A model generated the notes under the pieces. The model made no database searches. It saw only the letters and a program-made list of their open reading frames with translations, and was not told where the DNA came from. Shown piece by piece: positions 1 through 7,809 of a stretch of 17,181 nt of DNA. The DNA is from Deltaproteobacteria bacterium (lineage in GTDB: Bacteria > Desulfobacterota > Desulfobacteria > Desulfobacterales > Desulfatirhabdiaceae). The position numbers and the translations under genes were made by a program. The stretch spans positions 1,127 through 18,307 of the forward strand of contig JAPLJE010000282.1 in NCBI GenBank assembly GCA_026388755.1, in the 5' to 3' direction. Numbering within the stretch: position 1 is the stretch's first letter; each line of letters opens with the position of its first letter.

Positions 1-797
1 TTGCCGGTATCATGTCATTGGCGATGATCTTTTCGGCGAGCCAGGCGCTTGCGGGAAATATTTCCATCAACGGATCTACAACCGTACTTCCGATTGCCCA
101 GAAAACCGCCGAAGCCTTTATGAAAGAGCAGCCGGATGTGAAGATTTCAATTTCCGGCGGCGGCTCCGGAAACGGCATCAAGGCCCTGATCGACAAAACC
201 ACGGATATTGCCGATTCTTCTCGTGCCATCACGCCTCAGGAAATCGAGCAGGCAAAGGCTAAAGGCGCAAACCCTGTTGAATTCATTGTAGCGTTTGATT
301 GTATCGTACCGGTAGTTCATCCGACGAATCCGCTTAAAGACATCACCCTGGATCAGTTGAAGGGTATTTATAAAGGGGATATCAAGAACTGGAAAGAAAT
401 CGGCGGGGCGGACAAACTGATCGTGATTATTTCCCGTGACACTTCTTCCGGAACCTATGAAGTCTGGGAAGAAAAAGTCATGAAAAAAGAACGGGTATTC
501 CCCGGAGCCCTGCTTCAGGCATCCAATGGCGCCGTGGTCCAGGCGGTTTCAAGCAATCCCAACGCCATCGGCTATATCGGTCTGGGATATGTAGACAAGA
601 GCGTGAAGGGGCTTTCCGCCAACGGCATTGTCGGTTCCAAGGAAACCACGTTGAACAAGACATATCCGATCAGCAGGCCGCTGTACATGTACACACCGGT
701 TCCGGCCGCCGGCGATGTTAAAAATTTCCTGGACTTTGTGCTCAGTGACAAGGGGCAAAAACTGGTTGAGGAAGATGGGTTTATTCCGTTAAAGTAA
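1..797 (+). CDS. pstS: Phosphate ABC transporter substrate-binding protein PstS (5' partial)
   Basis: This is the periplasmic phosphate-binding protein that feeds the PstCAB importer. The reading frame is already open at base 3, and the first in-frame ATG (base 12) falls inside the hydrophobic part of a signal peptide, so the true start lies upstream of the window. The visible end of the signal peptide finishes in a SASQALA|G cleavage site. The mature protein begins GNISINGSTTV, the classic phosphate-loop start of PstS. Further family marks are the S-G-G-G-S-G-N-G-I-K segment, ADSSR, and the downstream RDTSSGTYEVWEE segment with Asp and Ser ligands typical of this fold. It ends with the usual DGFIPL tail. 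pstC follows within about 32 bases, so it is the first visible gene of a pst operon. Any PHO-box promoter would be off the left edge. Confidence 0.95.
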   Translation, partial: AGIMSLAMIFSASQALAGNISINGSTTVLPIAQKTAEAFMKEQPDVKISISGGGSGNGIKALIDKTTDIADSSRAITPQEIEQAKAKGANPVEFIVAFDCIVPVVHPTNPLKDITLDQLKGIYKGDIKNWKEIGGADKLIVIISRDTSSGTYEVWEEKVMKKERVFPGALLQASNGAVVQAVSSNPNAIGYIGLGYVDKSVKGLSANGIVGSKETTLNKTYPISRPLYMYTPVPAAGDVKNFLDFVLSDKGQKLVEEDGFIPLK

Positions 798-829
798 GCC
801 GGGTGAGGCTGAAGGTTGAAGTTATCCCT

Positions 830-1723
830 ATGACAAACGCTCGCCAAAGAACCGATCAATCGGTACGCATCTTCTTTTTCAGCGTGGCGCTGGCATCCAT
901 TGCCATTCTTTTCATGATCATGGTTTTTCTGTTCATGGAAGGCCTGCCGATTTTCAAGAAAGTTACCCTGTCCGAATTTGTATTCGGCAAATTCTGGTAT
1001 CCCACTTCGAGTCCGCCGGATTTCGGTATTTTCCCCCTGATCGTGGCATCCATTGCCGTAACGCTGGTTTCCGCGGTGATTTCCATCCCGCTGGGTGTGA
1101 TGACGGCGGTCTATCTGGCGGAACTGGCCCATAAACGCGTGGCCGAAATTATGAAACCCGTTGTGGAGCTTCTGGCCGCCCTGCCTTCCGTGGTGATCGG
1201 GTTTTTCGGTATGGTTGTGGTGGCGCCGTTTCTTCAGAAAACCTTTGGAATCGCAACGGGCTTGAACCTCTTTAATGCGGCGCTCATGTTGTCTTTCATG
1301 TCCGTGCCCACGATATGCAGCCTTTCCGAGGATGCCATTTACAGCGTGCCTGTTGCGTTAAAGGAAGGATCTCTGGCTTTGGGCGCCACGCACTGGGAAA
1401 CCCTGATCCGGGTCATTCTGCCGGCTTCGATTTCCGGCATCAGTACGGCAATCATCCTGGGGATGTCAAGAGCCATCGGCGAGACCATGGTGGTGCTGAT
1501 GGTGGCAGGCGGTGCCGCCATGATTCCTTCTTCGCTGATGGATCCCGTGCGGCCCATGCCCGCCAGCATTGCCGCGGAAATGGCGGAGGCTTCGTTTCGT
1601 GGGGACCATTATCACGCACTCTTTGCAACCGGCATTGTCCTGTTTTTCTTCACACTGCTGTTTAATATCATTGCAGACCATATAGCGCATAAATACCGTC
1701 AGACGGGAGAGGCATCGCTGTGA
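830..1723 (+). CDS. pstC: Phosphate ABC transporter permease PstC
   Basis: This is one of the two inner-membrane permease subunits of the phosphate importer. The ATG at 830 gives a 297-residue protein starting MTNARQRTDQ, followed directly by the first membrane helix; this is the usual PstC N-terminus. A GTG at 803 would add nine residues but has no Shine-Dalgarno in front, so 830 is preferred. About six hydrophobic segments are visible. The cytoplasmic EAA loop that docks on the ATPase reads EGSLALGATHWETLIRVILP. The C-terminal half carries the RAIGETMVV segment characteristic of PstC/PstA permeases. The stop codon overlaps the start of pstA (TGATG), which implies translational coupling. Identification is secure from motifs and gene order. 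Confidence 0.93.
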   Translation: MTNARQRTDQSVRIFFFSVALASIAILFMIMVFLFMEGLPIFKKVTLSEFVFGKFWYPTSSPPDFGIFPLIVASIAVTLVSAVISIPLGVMTAVYLAELAHKRVAEIMKPVVELLAALPSVVIGFFGMVVVAPFLQKTFGIATGLNLFNAALMLSFMSVPTICSLSEDAIYSVPVALKEGSLALGATHWETLIRVILPASISGISTAIILGMSRAIGETMVVLMVAGGAAMIPSSLMDPVRPMPASIAAEMAEASFRGDHYHALFATGIVLFFFTLLFNIIADHIAHKYRQTGEASL

Positions 1724-2691
1724 TGGAAGGTACACAAATTCTGACAAATTGCCAATCCGGAACAAACGGAACTTTTTCAGTCCGAACCAGTTCACCGGGG
1801 AAGAAAAACAATATCCTAGAATCCGCCTTTGAGCGGGTTCACGCGCGCCGCAAAAACATTCAGCGGTTTTTGTTCGTGCTTTTTCGGCTGGCAGCGATCA
1901 TCAACGGCATCGGATTGTTTGTGGTCGTTTTTTTTATCGCATGGAACGGCTTGGGGGCCATTACCTGGGATTTTCTGACGCAGATGCCGACGGATTCCAT
2001 GACAAAAGGTGGCATCCTGCCATGTATTGTGGGAACGCTCTGCCTCGGCATCGGGGCAATTGTCGTGGCATTGCCCGTCGGCGTTGCATCCGCTATTTAT
2101 CTCAATGAATACGCCAACCCCGGGCGGGTGCTGCGGCTGATCCGGCTCGGCATCAGCAACCTTGCCGGCGTGCCGTCAGTTGTTTTCGGTTTGTTCGGCC
2201 TGGCTTTTTTCGTGATATGGATGGGAATGGGCGAGAGCATTCTGGCCGGAGTATTGACCCTTGCAGCCCTGACGCTGCCGGTTATCATCGGCTCGACCGA
2301 GGAAGCGCTGAAATCCGTTCCCGATACGTACCGGGAGGCTTCTCTGGCCCTGGGCGCCACCCGATGGCAGACCATTTACCGGGTGGTGCTTCCAGCCGCC
2401 CTTCCGGGCATCCTGACGGGCGCGATTCTGGGGCTCAGCCGGGCTGCCGGAGAAACAGCGCCGATCATGTTTACGGCAGCGGTGTTTTTCACCCCGACGC
2501 TGCCGACGTCGCCATTCAGCAAAATTATGGCGCTGCCGTATCATATCTATGTTCTGGCAACTGCCGGAACGAACATTGAAGCCACCCGTCCGCTTCAGTA
2601 CGGCACGGCGCTGGTGCTCATCGCCATGGTGCTGGGGATGAATCTTGTGGCAATCGTCTGGCGAGCCAGGCTTCGAAAAAGGATGAAATAA
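1723..2691 (+). CDS. pstA: Phosphate ABC transporter permease PstA
   Basis: This is the second permease subunit, the partner of PstC. The start is ambiguous between GTG 1720 and ATG 1723; the ATG, which overlaps the pstC stop as TGATG, is chosen and gives 322 residues. Before the first membrane helix (about residue 50) there is a polar, Ser/Thr- and basic-rich cytoplasmic tail of roughly 45 residues, longer than the short tails common in this family. The EAA docking loop reads [20 protein letters not shown]. The [10 protein letters not shown] motif and a conserved end segment with [12 protein letters not shown] identify PstA. A gagggg Shine-Dalgarno for pstB lies immediately after the stop. 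Confidence 0.93.
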   Translation: MEGTQILTNCQSGTNGTFSVRTSSPGKKNNILESAFERVHARRKNIQRFLFVLFRLAAIINGIGLFVVVFFIAWNGLGAITWDFLTQMPTDSMTKGGILPCIVGTLCLGIGAIVVALPVGVASAIYLNEYANPGRVLRLIRLGISNLAGVPSVVFGLFGLAFFVIWMGMGESILAGVLTLAALTLPVIIGSTEEALKSVPDTYREASLALGATRWQTIYRVVLPAALPGILTGAILGLSRAAGETAPIMFTAAVFFTPTLPTSPFSKIMALPYHIYVLATAGTNIEATRPLQYGTALVLIAMVLGMNLVAIVWRARLRKRMK

Positions 2692-2701
2692 AGAGGGGAT
2701 C

Positions 2702-3463
2702 ATGACTGAAACAATCAAGCTTCGAGCCAGGCATCTGAATTTCTTTTATGGCAAGGCCCAGGCGCTTTATGATATTTCACTGGACGTGAAATCATCTCAG
2801 GTAACCGCGCTGATCGGGCCTTCGGGCTGCGGGAAAAGCACATTTCTGAGATGTCTGAACCGCATGAATGATTTGATCCCCATCAGCCGCGTGGAAGGCG
2901 AAATCACCCTGGATGATTTCAATATCAACGACCCTTCCGTGGATGTGGTCATGCTGCGGCGGCGGGTGGGCATGGTCTTTCAAAAACCCAACCCCTTTCC
3001 CAAAAACGTTTTTGAAAATGTGGCGTATGGCCTGAGGGTCAATGGGGTAAAGGACAAAGCCTTCATCGAAGGCCGGGTCGAGGAGAGTCTAAAAAGAGCG
3101 GCGCTCTGGGACGAGATCAAGGACCGGCTGCATGAATCGGCGCTGGGGCTTTCCGGAGGTCAGCAGCAGCGGCTGTGTATTGCAAGAGCCCTGGCGGTCG
3201 AGCCTGAAATCCTGCTGATGGATGAACCCGCATCCGCCCTGGATCCGATAGCTACCCAGAAAATCGAGGATTTGATCGGGGAGCTCAAGGAAAATTATAC
3301 GATCATCATTGTCACGCACAGCATGCAGCAGGCCGCCAGGGTCTCGGATATGACGGCTTTCTTTTACATTGGAAAACTCATTGAAATGGACGAAACCGAT
3401 ACGCTTTTTACCCGTCCCCGTCTCAAACAAACGGAAGATTATATCACCGGCCGTTTCGGCTGA
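2702..3463 (+). CDS. pstB: Phosphate ABC transporter ATP-binding protein PstB
   Basis: This is the ATPase that powers phosphate import through PstCA on the cytoplasmic face. At 253 residues it is of normal length. Visible motifs are Walker [10 protein letters not shown] (39-47), the Q-loop FQKPNPFP (93-100, the PNPFP form typical of PstB), the ABC signature LSGGQQQR (150-157), Walker [14 protein letters not shown] (170-182) and the switch histidine H206 in VTHSM. The CLNRMNDL and [10 protein letters not shown] ends are also typical. The ATG at 2702 is preceded by a strong gagggg ribosome site. phoU follows after a short gap. Confidence 0.97.
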   Translation: MTETIKLRARHLNFFYGKAQALYDISLDVKSSQVTALIGPSGCGKSTFLRCLNRMNDLIPISRVEGEITLDDFNINDPSVDVVMLRRRVGMVFQKPNPFPKNVFENVAYGLRVNGVKDKAFIEGRVEESLKRAALWDEIKDRLHESALGLSGGQQQRLCIARALAVEPEILLMDEPASALDPIATQKIEDLIGELKENYTIIIVTHSMQQAARVSDMTAFFYIGKLIEMDETDTLFTRPRLKQTEDYITGRFG

Positions 3464-3475
3464 TCAGAGGGCATT

Positions 3476-4132
3476 ATGGCAAAACATCTCCAGAGAGAAC
3501 TTGAAAAAATCAAAAAAAGCATTTTAAGCCTGGGCGCGCTGGTGGAAGACCGGGTGCGGCTGGCCATCAAAAGCATTGAAAGCCGAAATGCCGACATTGC
3601 CGAGCAGATTGTCAGCATGGACTATGAAATCGATGAAATGGAAGTGGATATCGAGGAAGAATGCCTCAAGGTGCTGGCCCTGCACCAGCCGGTGGCCGTG
3701 GATCTGAGGTTTCTGGTGGGCGTGATCAAGATCAACAACGACCTTGAGAGAATCGCCGATGAAACCGTCAATATCGCCTACCGAATCAAAACCATTTCCA
3801 AGGATAAATCCTGCAAATTTATCTTCGATTATGCGGTGATGGCGGAAAAAGCCAGAAACATGCTCAAGATGAGCCTGGATGCCATGGTGCAGCTGGATAC
3901 AGACGCGGCGTTCAAGGTCTGTCTCATGGATGACGATGTGGATGCCTTTGTTCGGCATGCGTATGAGGAGCTGAAATCATCCATCCTTCAGTCGCCGGAA
4001 AACGTGGGGGTCCTGATCAACATGTTCCTGATCTCCCGTCACATCGAGCGGATCGCTGACCATGCCACCAATATCGCCGAGGAAGTCATTTACCTGACCG
4101 ATGGGGAAATCGTCCGGCATGGGAAGTTCTAG
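3476..4132 (+). CDS. phoU: Phosphate signalling regulator PhoU
   Basis: PhoU is a cytoplasmic all-helical protein that inhibits the PhoR kinase when phosphate is plentiful and restrains Pst activity. It contains two repeated three-helix PhoU bundles in 218 residues. Each repeat carries its acidic metal-binding signature, seen as NNDLERIADETVNIA in the first and SRHIERIADHATNIAEE in the second. The GEIVRH end is typical. The start has a gagg Shine-Dalgarno, and the gene lies 12 bases after pstB, completing the operon in the standard order. No phoB or phoR is in the window. The gene converges on the helicase gene with 54 bases between the stops and no clear terminator. Confidence 0.95.
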   Translation: MAKHLQRELEKIKKSILSLGALVEDRVRLAIKSIESRNADIAEQIVSMDYEIDEMEVDIEEECLKVLALHQPVAVDLRFLVGVIKINNDLERIADETVNIAYRIKTISKDKSCKFIFDYAVMAEKARNMLKMSLDAMVQLDTDAAFKVCLMDDDVDAFVRHAYEELKSSILQSPENVGVLINMFLISRHIERIADHATNIAEEVIYLTDGEIVRHGKF

Positions 4133-4186
4133 TATAACGGTTCAAAGGGGTCAGGGGCCAGGAAAAGACAGTATTGCAGTTGAACA

Positions 4187-5575
4187 TCAGCGACAGATTT
4201 CACCCTGATACACTTTCTGCCTGGCATCTGCTGCGGATTTAAGAACTCCGACCTGAACATCCACATAATCAAAGATCCGGGCCTGGTGTTTACCGGGCGC
4301 CGGGCGAAGCACCCTGCCGATATATTGCAGCACCCTGCCGCTGAAGCGAATGGGGGTTGCCAGAAAAAGGGAAGACAGATTCGGGCAGTCGAATCCTTCG
4401 CCAAGGAGTTGTCCGGTTGCAATCAGGACTTTGATGTTTCCCTCGGCCAACTCCTTCAGAACAAGCGCTCTTTTTCCGGCATCCACATCCCCGGTCAGCA
4501 ATTCGGCGGCGATTTTATGCCGGAAGGCCAGGATGGCCCTCAGGGTTTCGCAGTGTTGTTTTCTGTCTGACAATACCAGGCAGATGCCGTCTGTTTTTTC
4601 GGCCTCGATGGCCACATCCGAGGCGATCAGGCGGTTTCGCAGGTCGTCCGCTGTCAGCTCCGCCAGCATTTTGCTGTAAGCTTTTGCCGGATCATGATGG
4701 GCCTTGAACTCGGTCGGACGCTCTATAATCTGTGCGGGCAGAATATCGCCGGAACTAACCAGCTCATGCTTGTCGATCGAATACTGAATATCTCCCAAAT
4801 GCCAGAAGATCAATTTCGACAGATTATCCCTGCGCCAGGGCGTGGCGGATAAGCCCAGCATGTATTTTGAATCAAACAGCGAAACAGCTTCGGTAAATGT
4901 CCGGCTGGGGCACCGGTGACATTCATCGACGATCAGAAACCCGATGCGAGGCGCGATTTCCTCGGCGCATTTATACAGCGACTGGACCAGGGCAACCGTG
5001 ATGTGCGTGCCGATATTCTTTTTCCCGCCGCCGAGCCTTCCCATGTCAGCTTCCGGAATATTCAAAAAGCTTTCGATGCGCTTGACCCACTGATCGGCCA
5101 GATCCTGCGTGTGTACAATGATCAGGGCCGGTTGGCGCCGGTCGGCAATTATAGCCATGGCCATGATGGTTTTGCCGCTTCCGGTCGGCGCGGACAAGGT
5201 GCCGAAATGCTTTGGCCTCAGGGCCTCGACTGCGGCTTTCTGAAACGGTTTCAGCTTTCCGGAAAAGGTAAAATCAAGAAAAGGAAGAGACCGCCGGTGA
5301 TCGTCAATCCGGTATGCAATGCCCTCATTTTTACAGCGGCGGATCAGATGTCCCATGGTTCCCCGGGGCAGGATCAGACCGCCGTCAGGCGTCCGGGTAT
5401 AAAAGCAGAGTGTTTTGGGAGTTTCCCAGTTCCACCTTCCCATGCGTTCATTTTCCAGCCATTTGGGGTTGGGAATTTCCAGTTGGTTTCTCAGGAACCG
5501 ATCAAGCGGATCCGGAATTTCTTCAAGCCGAATGTCCTTACCGATCGTTATCAGAAGGGGTTTGGCGGTTGACAT
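4187..5575 (-). CDS. XPB/Ssl2-like SF2 DEAD/DEAH-box helicase
   Basis: This is a predicted ATP-dependent nucleic-acid helicase or translocase of superfamily 2, 462 residues, closest in style to the XPB/COG1061 group. An N-terminal region of about 105 residues, with no domain I recognise, precedes two RecA-like domains. Helicase motifs in order: Q-like KLKPFQKAAVEAL (107-119), Walker A APTGSGKT (129-136), the HTQDLADQW motif Ia region, motif II DECH (217-220), motif III LSATPWR (242-248), motif V ATGQLLGEGFDCPN (386-399) and motif VI QYIGRVLRP (417-425). No nuclease or methylase domain is fused. The ATG lies 14 bases after the stop of the upstream cysteine-cluster gene and has no visible Shine-Dalgarno, so it may depend on coupled translation. 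Substrate and role are unknown; DNA repair is a guess. Confidence 0.87.
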   Translation of the reverse strand: MSTAKPLLITIGKDIRLEEIPDPLDRFLRNQLEIPNPKWLENERMGRWNWETPKTLCFYTRTPDGGLILPRGTMGHLIRRCKNEGIAYRIDDHRRSLPFLDFTFSGKLKPFQKAAVEALRPKHFGTLSAPTGSGKTIMAMAIIADRRQPALIIVHTQDLADQWVKRIESFLNIPEADMGRLGGGKKNIGTHITVALVQSLYKCAEEIAPRIGFLIVDECHRCPSRTFTEAVSLFDSKYMLGLSATPWRRDNLSKLIFWHLGDIQYSIDKHELVSSGDILPAQIIERPTEFKAHHDPAKAYSKMLAELTADDLRNRLIASDVAIEAEKTDGICLVLSDRKQHCETLRAILAFRHKIAAELLTGDVDAGKRALVLKELAEGNIKVLIATGQLLGEGFDCPNLSSLFLATPIRFSGRVLQYIGRVLRPAPGKHQARIFDYVDVQVGVLKSAADARQKVYQGEICR

Positions 5576-5589
5576 GGATTTATGGAGGG

Positions 5590-6204
5590 CTACAGCCTAG
5601 CCCGTTTCTTGACCAGTAGAAGACCGGGGCTGTTATGCAGGTACATGAGGGAAGACGCATATCCGGCGTTTAAGAAAAACGCTTCCAGATCATCAAAAAG
5701 GACTTTTTTGTCCGGCCAGGTAAACTGCTTTTCACGGTTTTTCAGAACATGCCATGCGGATTCTGCCGAAGAATTGTCCGAAAAAACCCGTACCTTTGCT
5801 GAATCGCAGAGAAACATCAGGCAGACAATCGGTTTGATCCGCCACAGGCAGCCCTGCGGCCCCAAATAAACACATTTGGGGCCGGCATTTGGTTTTTGGA
5901 GAACCGTCAACAGGTGTTTTTGTTCATCCGAAGCGGAAAACAAGGCATTTATCACGATATCCGCAAAAAACGTGATGATGCCTTCCCGGGAACAGCAGGC
6001 GCTGAGGCTGCTTTGAAAGCACCTTTGCGTACAGGTGGATGCAAAATGGGTATTCAGAAAGGCATCGACATCATACCGGAACATCAGGTATTCATGGGAT
6101 GCGGTTTTCAGGGCTTCGATCTGATCCGGGGAGAGCGTATCCATATGCGTTGCTGTCATAGAAATGGCTTCAAGCTGCTCCTGCTGATAGGGACTGATCT
6201 GCAT
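5590..6204 (-). CDS. YkgJ-type cysteine-cluster (CxxCxxCC family) protein
   Basis: This is a 204-residue cytoplasmic protein with eight cysteines in two groups: C58, C62, C70 and C71, then C111, C119, C128 and C133. The second group follows the family pattern C-x-x-L-x-x-x-x-G-C...KP-x-x-C-x-x-x-x-C seen in YkgJ/COG0727 proteins. These are thought to bind a metal, zinc or an Fe-S cluster, and are related to flagellin lysine N-methylase. Biochemical function is unknown for nearly all members. The ATG starts directly after the TAA of the NifX-like gene (TAA|ATG, zero spacing), so the two are almost certainly co-translated. The helicase follows 14 bases after its stop. The family call is good; no function is claimed. 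Confidence 0.8.
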   Translation of the reverse strand: MQISPYQQEQLEAISMTATHMDTLSPDQIEALKTASHEYLMFRYDVDAFLNTHFASTCTQRCFQSSLSACCSREGIITFFADIVINALFSASDEQKHLLTVLQKPNAGPKCVYLGPQGCLWRIKPIVCLMFLCDSAKVRVFSDNSSAESAWHVLKNREKQFTWPDKKVLFDDLEAFFLNAGYASSLMYLHNSPGLLLVKKRARL

Positions 6205-6585
6205 TTAATGAATGCACTCACCATCGGGGCCGTGTCCGGAACAGGTCAGATCCATGCTGAAATCAATTAGTTTACCGGATTTGATCCGTTCCAGATTTTC
6301 CGAAACGCTGCCCTCGACACCCCGGTATACTTTGATATTGCCGGCCAGCAGTTTTTGAAGTGCGCCTTTGCCGATTCCGCCGACCACAATGGCGTCAACG
6401 GGCTTTCCGTTAAGCGCCTTCAGGGGCTGACATTGTCCATGAACATGATCCCTGTCCGGATTGATCACGGTTTCAAAACCGTTTGACTCCGTATCCGCAA
6501 CAATAAAAAAAACAGCAGATCCGAAATGGTTAAACAAAGGGCTTTCCAGGCCGAAATTCTGTTGGGTTGGGAACGCAATTTTCAT
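6205..6585 (-). CDS. NifX/NifB-type dinitrogenase iron-molybdenum cofactor domain protein
   Basis: This is a small 126-residue single-domain protein of the NifX/NifB-C/MTH1175 fold (dinitrogenase Fe-Mo cofactor family). It opens MKIAFPTQ, has the NHFGSAVFFIV strand-loop and the central VDAIVVGGIGKGAL segment that are typical, and ends in a Cys/His-rich tail (CSGHGPDGECIH) that could hold a metal. Members of this family outside nif clusters are widespread in anaerobes and are presumed to bind metal-sulfur clusters; no nif gene is present here. The start is supported by an agagga Shine-Dalgarno about 7 bases upstream. It is the first gene of the minus-strand set and is divergent from the amidohydrolase gene. 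Confidence 0.87.
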   Translation of the reverse strand: MKIAFPTQQNFGLESPLFNHFGSAVFFIVADTESNGFETVINPDRDHVHGQCQPLKALNGKPVDAIVVGGIGKGALQKLLAGNIKVYRGVEGSVSENLERIKSGKLIDFSMDLTCSGHGPDGECIH

Positions 6586-6768
6586 TTCTTATCCTCTTGG
6601 TCATCGAAAATGTTTTTTTCAGTTTAATAAAATATCAATTTGCGGTTAACTGTGACATCTCGTTTTTAACGATATCGGCATTAACAACACGTATCAACAC
6701 GAATCGTTCCCCCAGGTTAAATGCCGCCTGCGCTGTTGAAAAGGCTAAACATCTGATTTGAGGATACC
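6586..6768. promoter_or_regulatory. Divergent intergenic promoter region
   Basis: These 183 bases separate two divergent starts, so both promoters should lie here. Ribosome sites are visible for each gene (agagga on the minus strand, gagga at 6760-6764 on the plus strand). The middle holds an AT-rich stretch (about 6608-6640), the 8-bp palindrome CGATATCG (6670-6677) and an imperfect 10-bp tandem repeat, caacacgtat/caacacgaat (6685-6704). I could not find a convincing -35/-10 pair in either direction. An operator role for the palindrome or repeat is speculative. Confidence 0.45.
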
Positions 6769-7608
6769 ATGGTCATCGATATTCACACCCATATTTTTCC
6801 AAAAGACATCTGTGAGCATCGGGAAAAATATTTTCCGGGCGAACCCGAGTTCAGACTGCTGTATGATTCCCCCAAATCCAGGCTGGTGGGCGCCTCCGAA
6901 TTGATTTCCAGCATGGACGCGCAGGGAATCGACAAATCCGTGGTATTTGGCTTTCCCTGGAACCGGTTTGAAACCGCGCAGTTTCAGAACGATTACATAT
7001 TGGAAATGGTTCAAGCCCATCCGGATCGGTTGATCGGATTCTGCTGCCTGAATCCATCTCATCCTGCTGCGGCAAAAGAGGTTGACCGATGCATTCAGGG
7101 GGGGCTGAAGGGCGTCGGAGAGCTGGCATTCTATCGGTCGGGAATCGACGAGCCGGTTTTAAATGCGCTTTCTCCGATCATGTCCCTCTGTGCGGACAAT
7201 CGCCTCCCCATATTGATCCATACCAATGAACCGATCGGCCACGCCTATCCCGGCAAAGCGCCGATGACGCTCTCCGAGATTTACCGAATGGTGCAGCGCT
7301 TTCCACACAATGTGATTATCCTTGCGCACTGGGGGGGAGGGGTGCCTTTTTATCACCTGCTGAAAAAGGAAGTCAAGGAAGCCCTTAAAAATGTCTATGT
7401 AGATACTGCGGCCTCGCCGTATCTCTATGATTATGCGATTTATCCGGTTGCCGCAGCGGCTTTTGGATATGAAAAAATTCTTCTGGGCAGTGATTTTCCC
7501 CTGTTGAAACCCTTGCGGTACGTTGATGAAATGAAAAAAGCCGGACTGCCGGATGGGCAAATCCATGCGATCTGCGGAAAAAATGCAGCAAGACTGCTAT
7601 GGCATTAA
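6769..7608 (+). CDS. Metal-dependent amidohydrolase (Amidohydro_2, TIM barrel)
   Basis: This is a 279-residue predicted hydrolase or decarboxylase of the COG2159 amidohydrolase_2 family (ACMSD-like TIM barrel). Metal and catalytic signatures are present in order: HxH at H6/H8 (MVIDIHTHIFP), GVGE with E118, H151 in PILIHTNEP, H187 in IILAHWGGG, and D242 in LLGSDFP. The protein is complete, with no signal peptide, so it is cytoplasmic. The start is supported by a gagga Shine-Dalgarno at 6760-6764. It stands alone between the minus-strand metal-protein set and the tol promoter. The natural substrate cannot be told from sequence. Confidence 0.88.
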   Translation: MVIDIHTHIFPKDICEHREKYFPGEPEFRLLYDSPKSRLVGASELISSMDAQGIDKSVVFGFPWNRFETAQFQNDYILEMVQAHPDRLIGFCCLNPSHPAAAKEVDRCIQGGLKGVGELAFYRSGIDEPVLNALSPIMSLCADNRLPILIHTNEPIGHAYPGKAPMTLSEIYRMVQRFPHNVIILAHWGGGVPFYHLLKKEVKEALKNVYVDTAASPYLYDYAIYPVAAAAFGYEKILLGSDFPLLKPLRYVDEMKKAGLPDGQIHAICGKNAARLLWH

Positions 7609-7668
7609 AGAAACAAAAAAAGGTTATGCCATCCTCATTTGGAATATCCAGGGAATTCTTGAAATTAC

Positions 7669-7698
7669 TTGACATAATTATCCGGTAAGTATTATAAA
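7669..7698 (+). promoter_or_regulatory. Sigma70-type promoter for the tol-pal operon
   Basis: A perfect -35 box TTGACA (7669-7674) is followed, at 18-base spacing, by TATAAA (7693-7698); TTATAA at 17 bases is also possible. It sits about 110 bases upstream of tolQ, and no other gene intervenes. The transcript would have a leader of about 100 bases. This leader contains the inverted repeat CATCAAT-gga-ATTGATG (7724-7740), a second ATTGATG (7751-7757) and a second inverted repeat, AATACA...TGTATT (7762-7780). Confidence 0.7.
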
Positions 7699-7809
7699 AT
7701 TAGATTGCGATTTTATTCTTCAACATCAATGGAATTGATGCGTGTTTTAAATTGATGTGACAATACATTATTCCTGTATTCATATTCCAACAATCGGAGC
7801 AGTCGTCTA

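Noticed and set aside
572..1132. A 186-codon minus-strand frame spanning the pstS/pstC junction.
   Set aside because: It crosses two clearly real genes on the other strand, and its composition (His/Asn/Arg-rich, no motifs) is that of a shadow frame.
4133..4186. Possible bidirectional terminator between phoU and the helicase.
   Set aside because: Only a GTTCAA/TTGAAC inverted repeat 35 bases apart is visible, with no GC stem or T run, so no terminator is called.
4916..5572. A 218-codon open frame on the + strand opposite the helicase gene.
   Set aside because: It is the antisense shadow of well-conserved helicase motifs (Walker A, DECH region) and its translation resembles no protein family.
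4187..6585. The minus-strand helicase set as a phage-defence system.
   Set aside because: There is no nuclease, methylase, protease or toxin partner and no mobile-element signature nearby; a helicase alone does not justify the claim.
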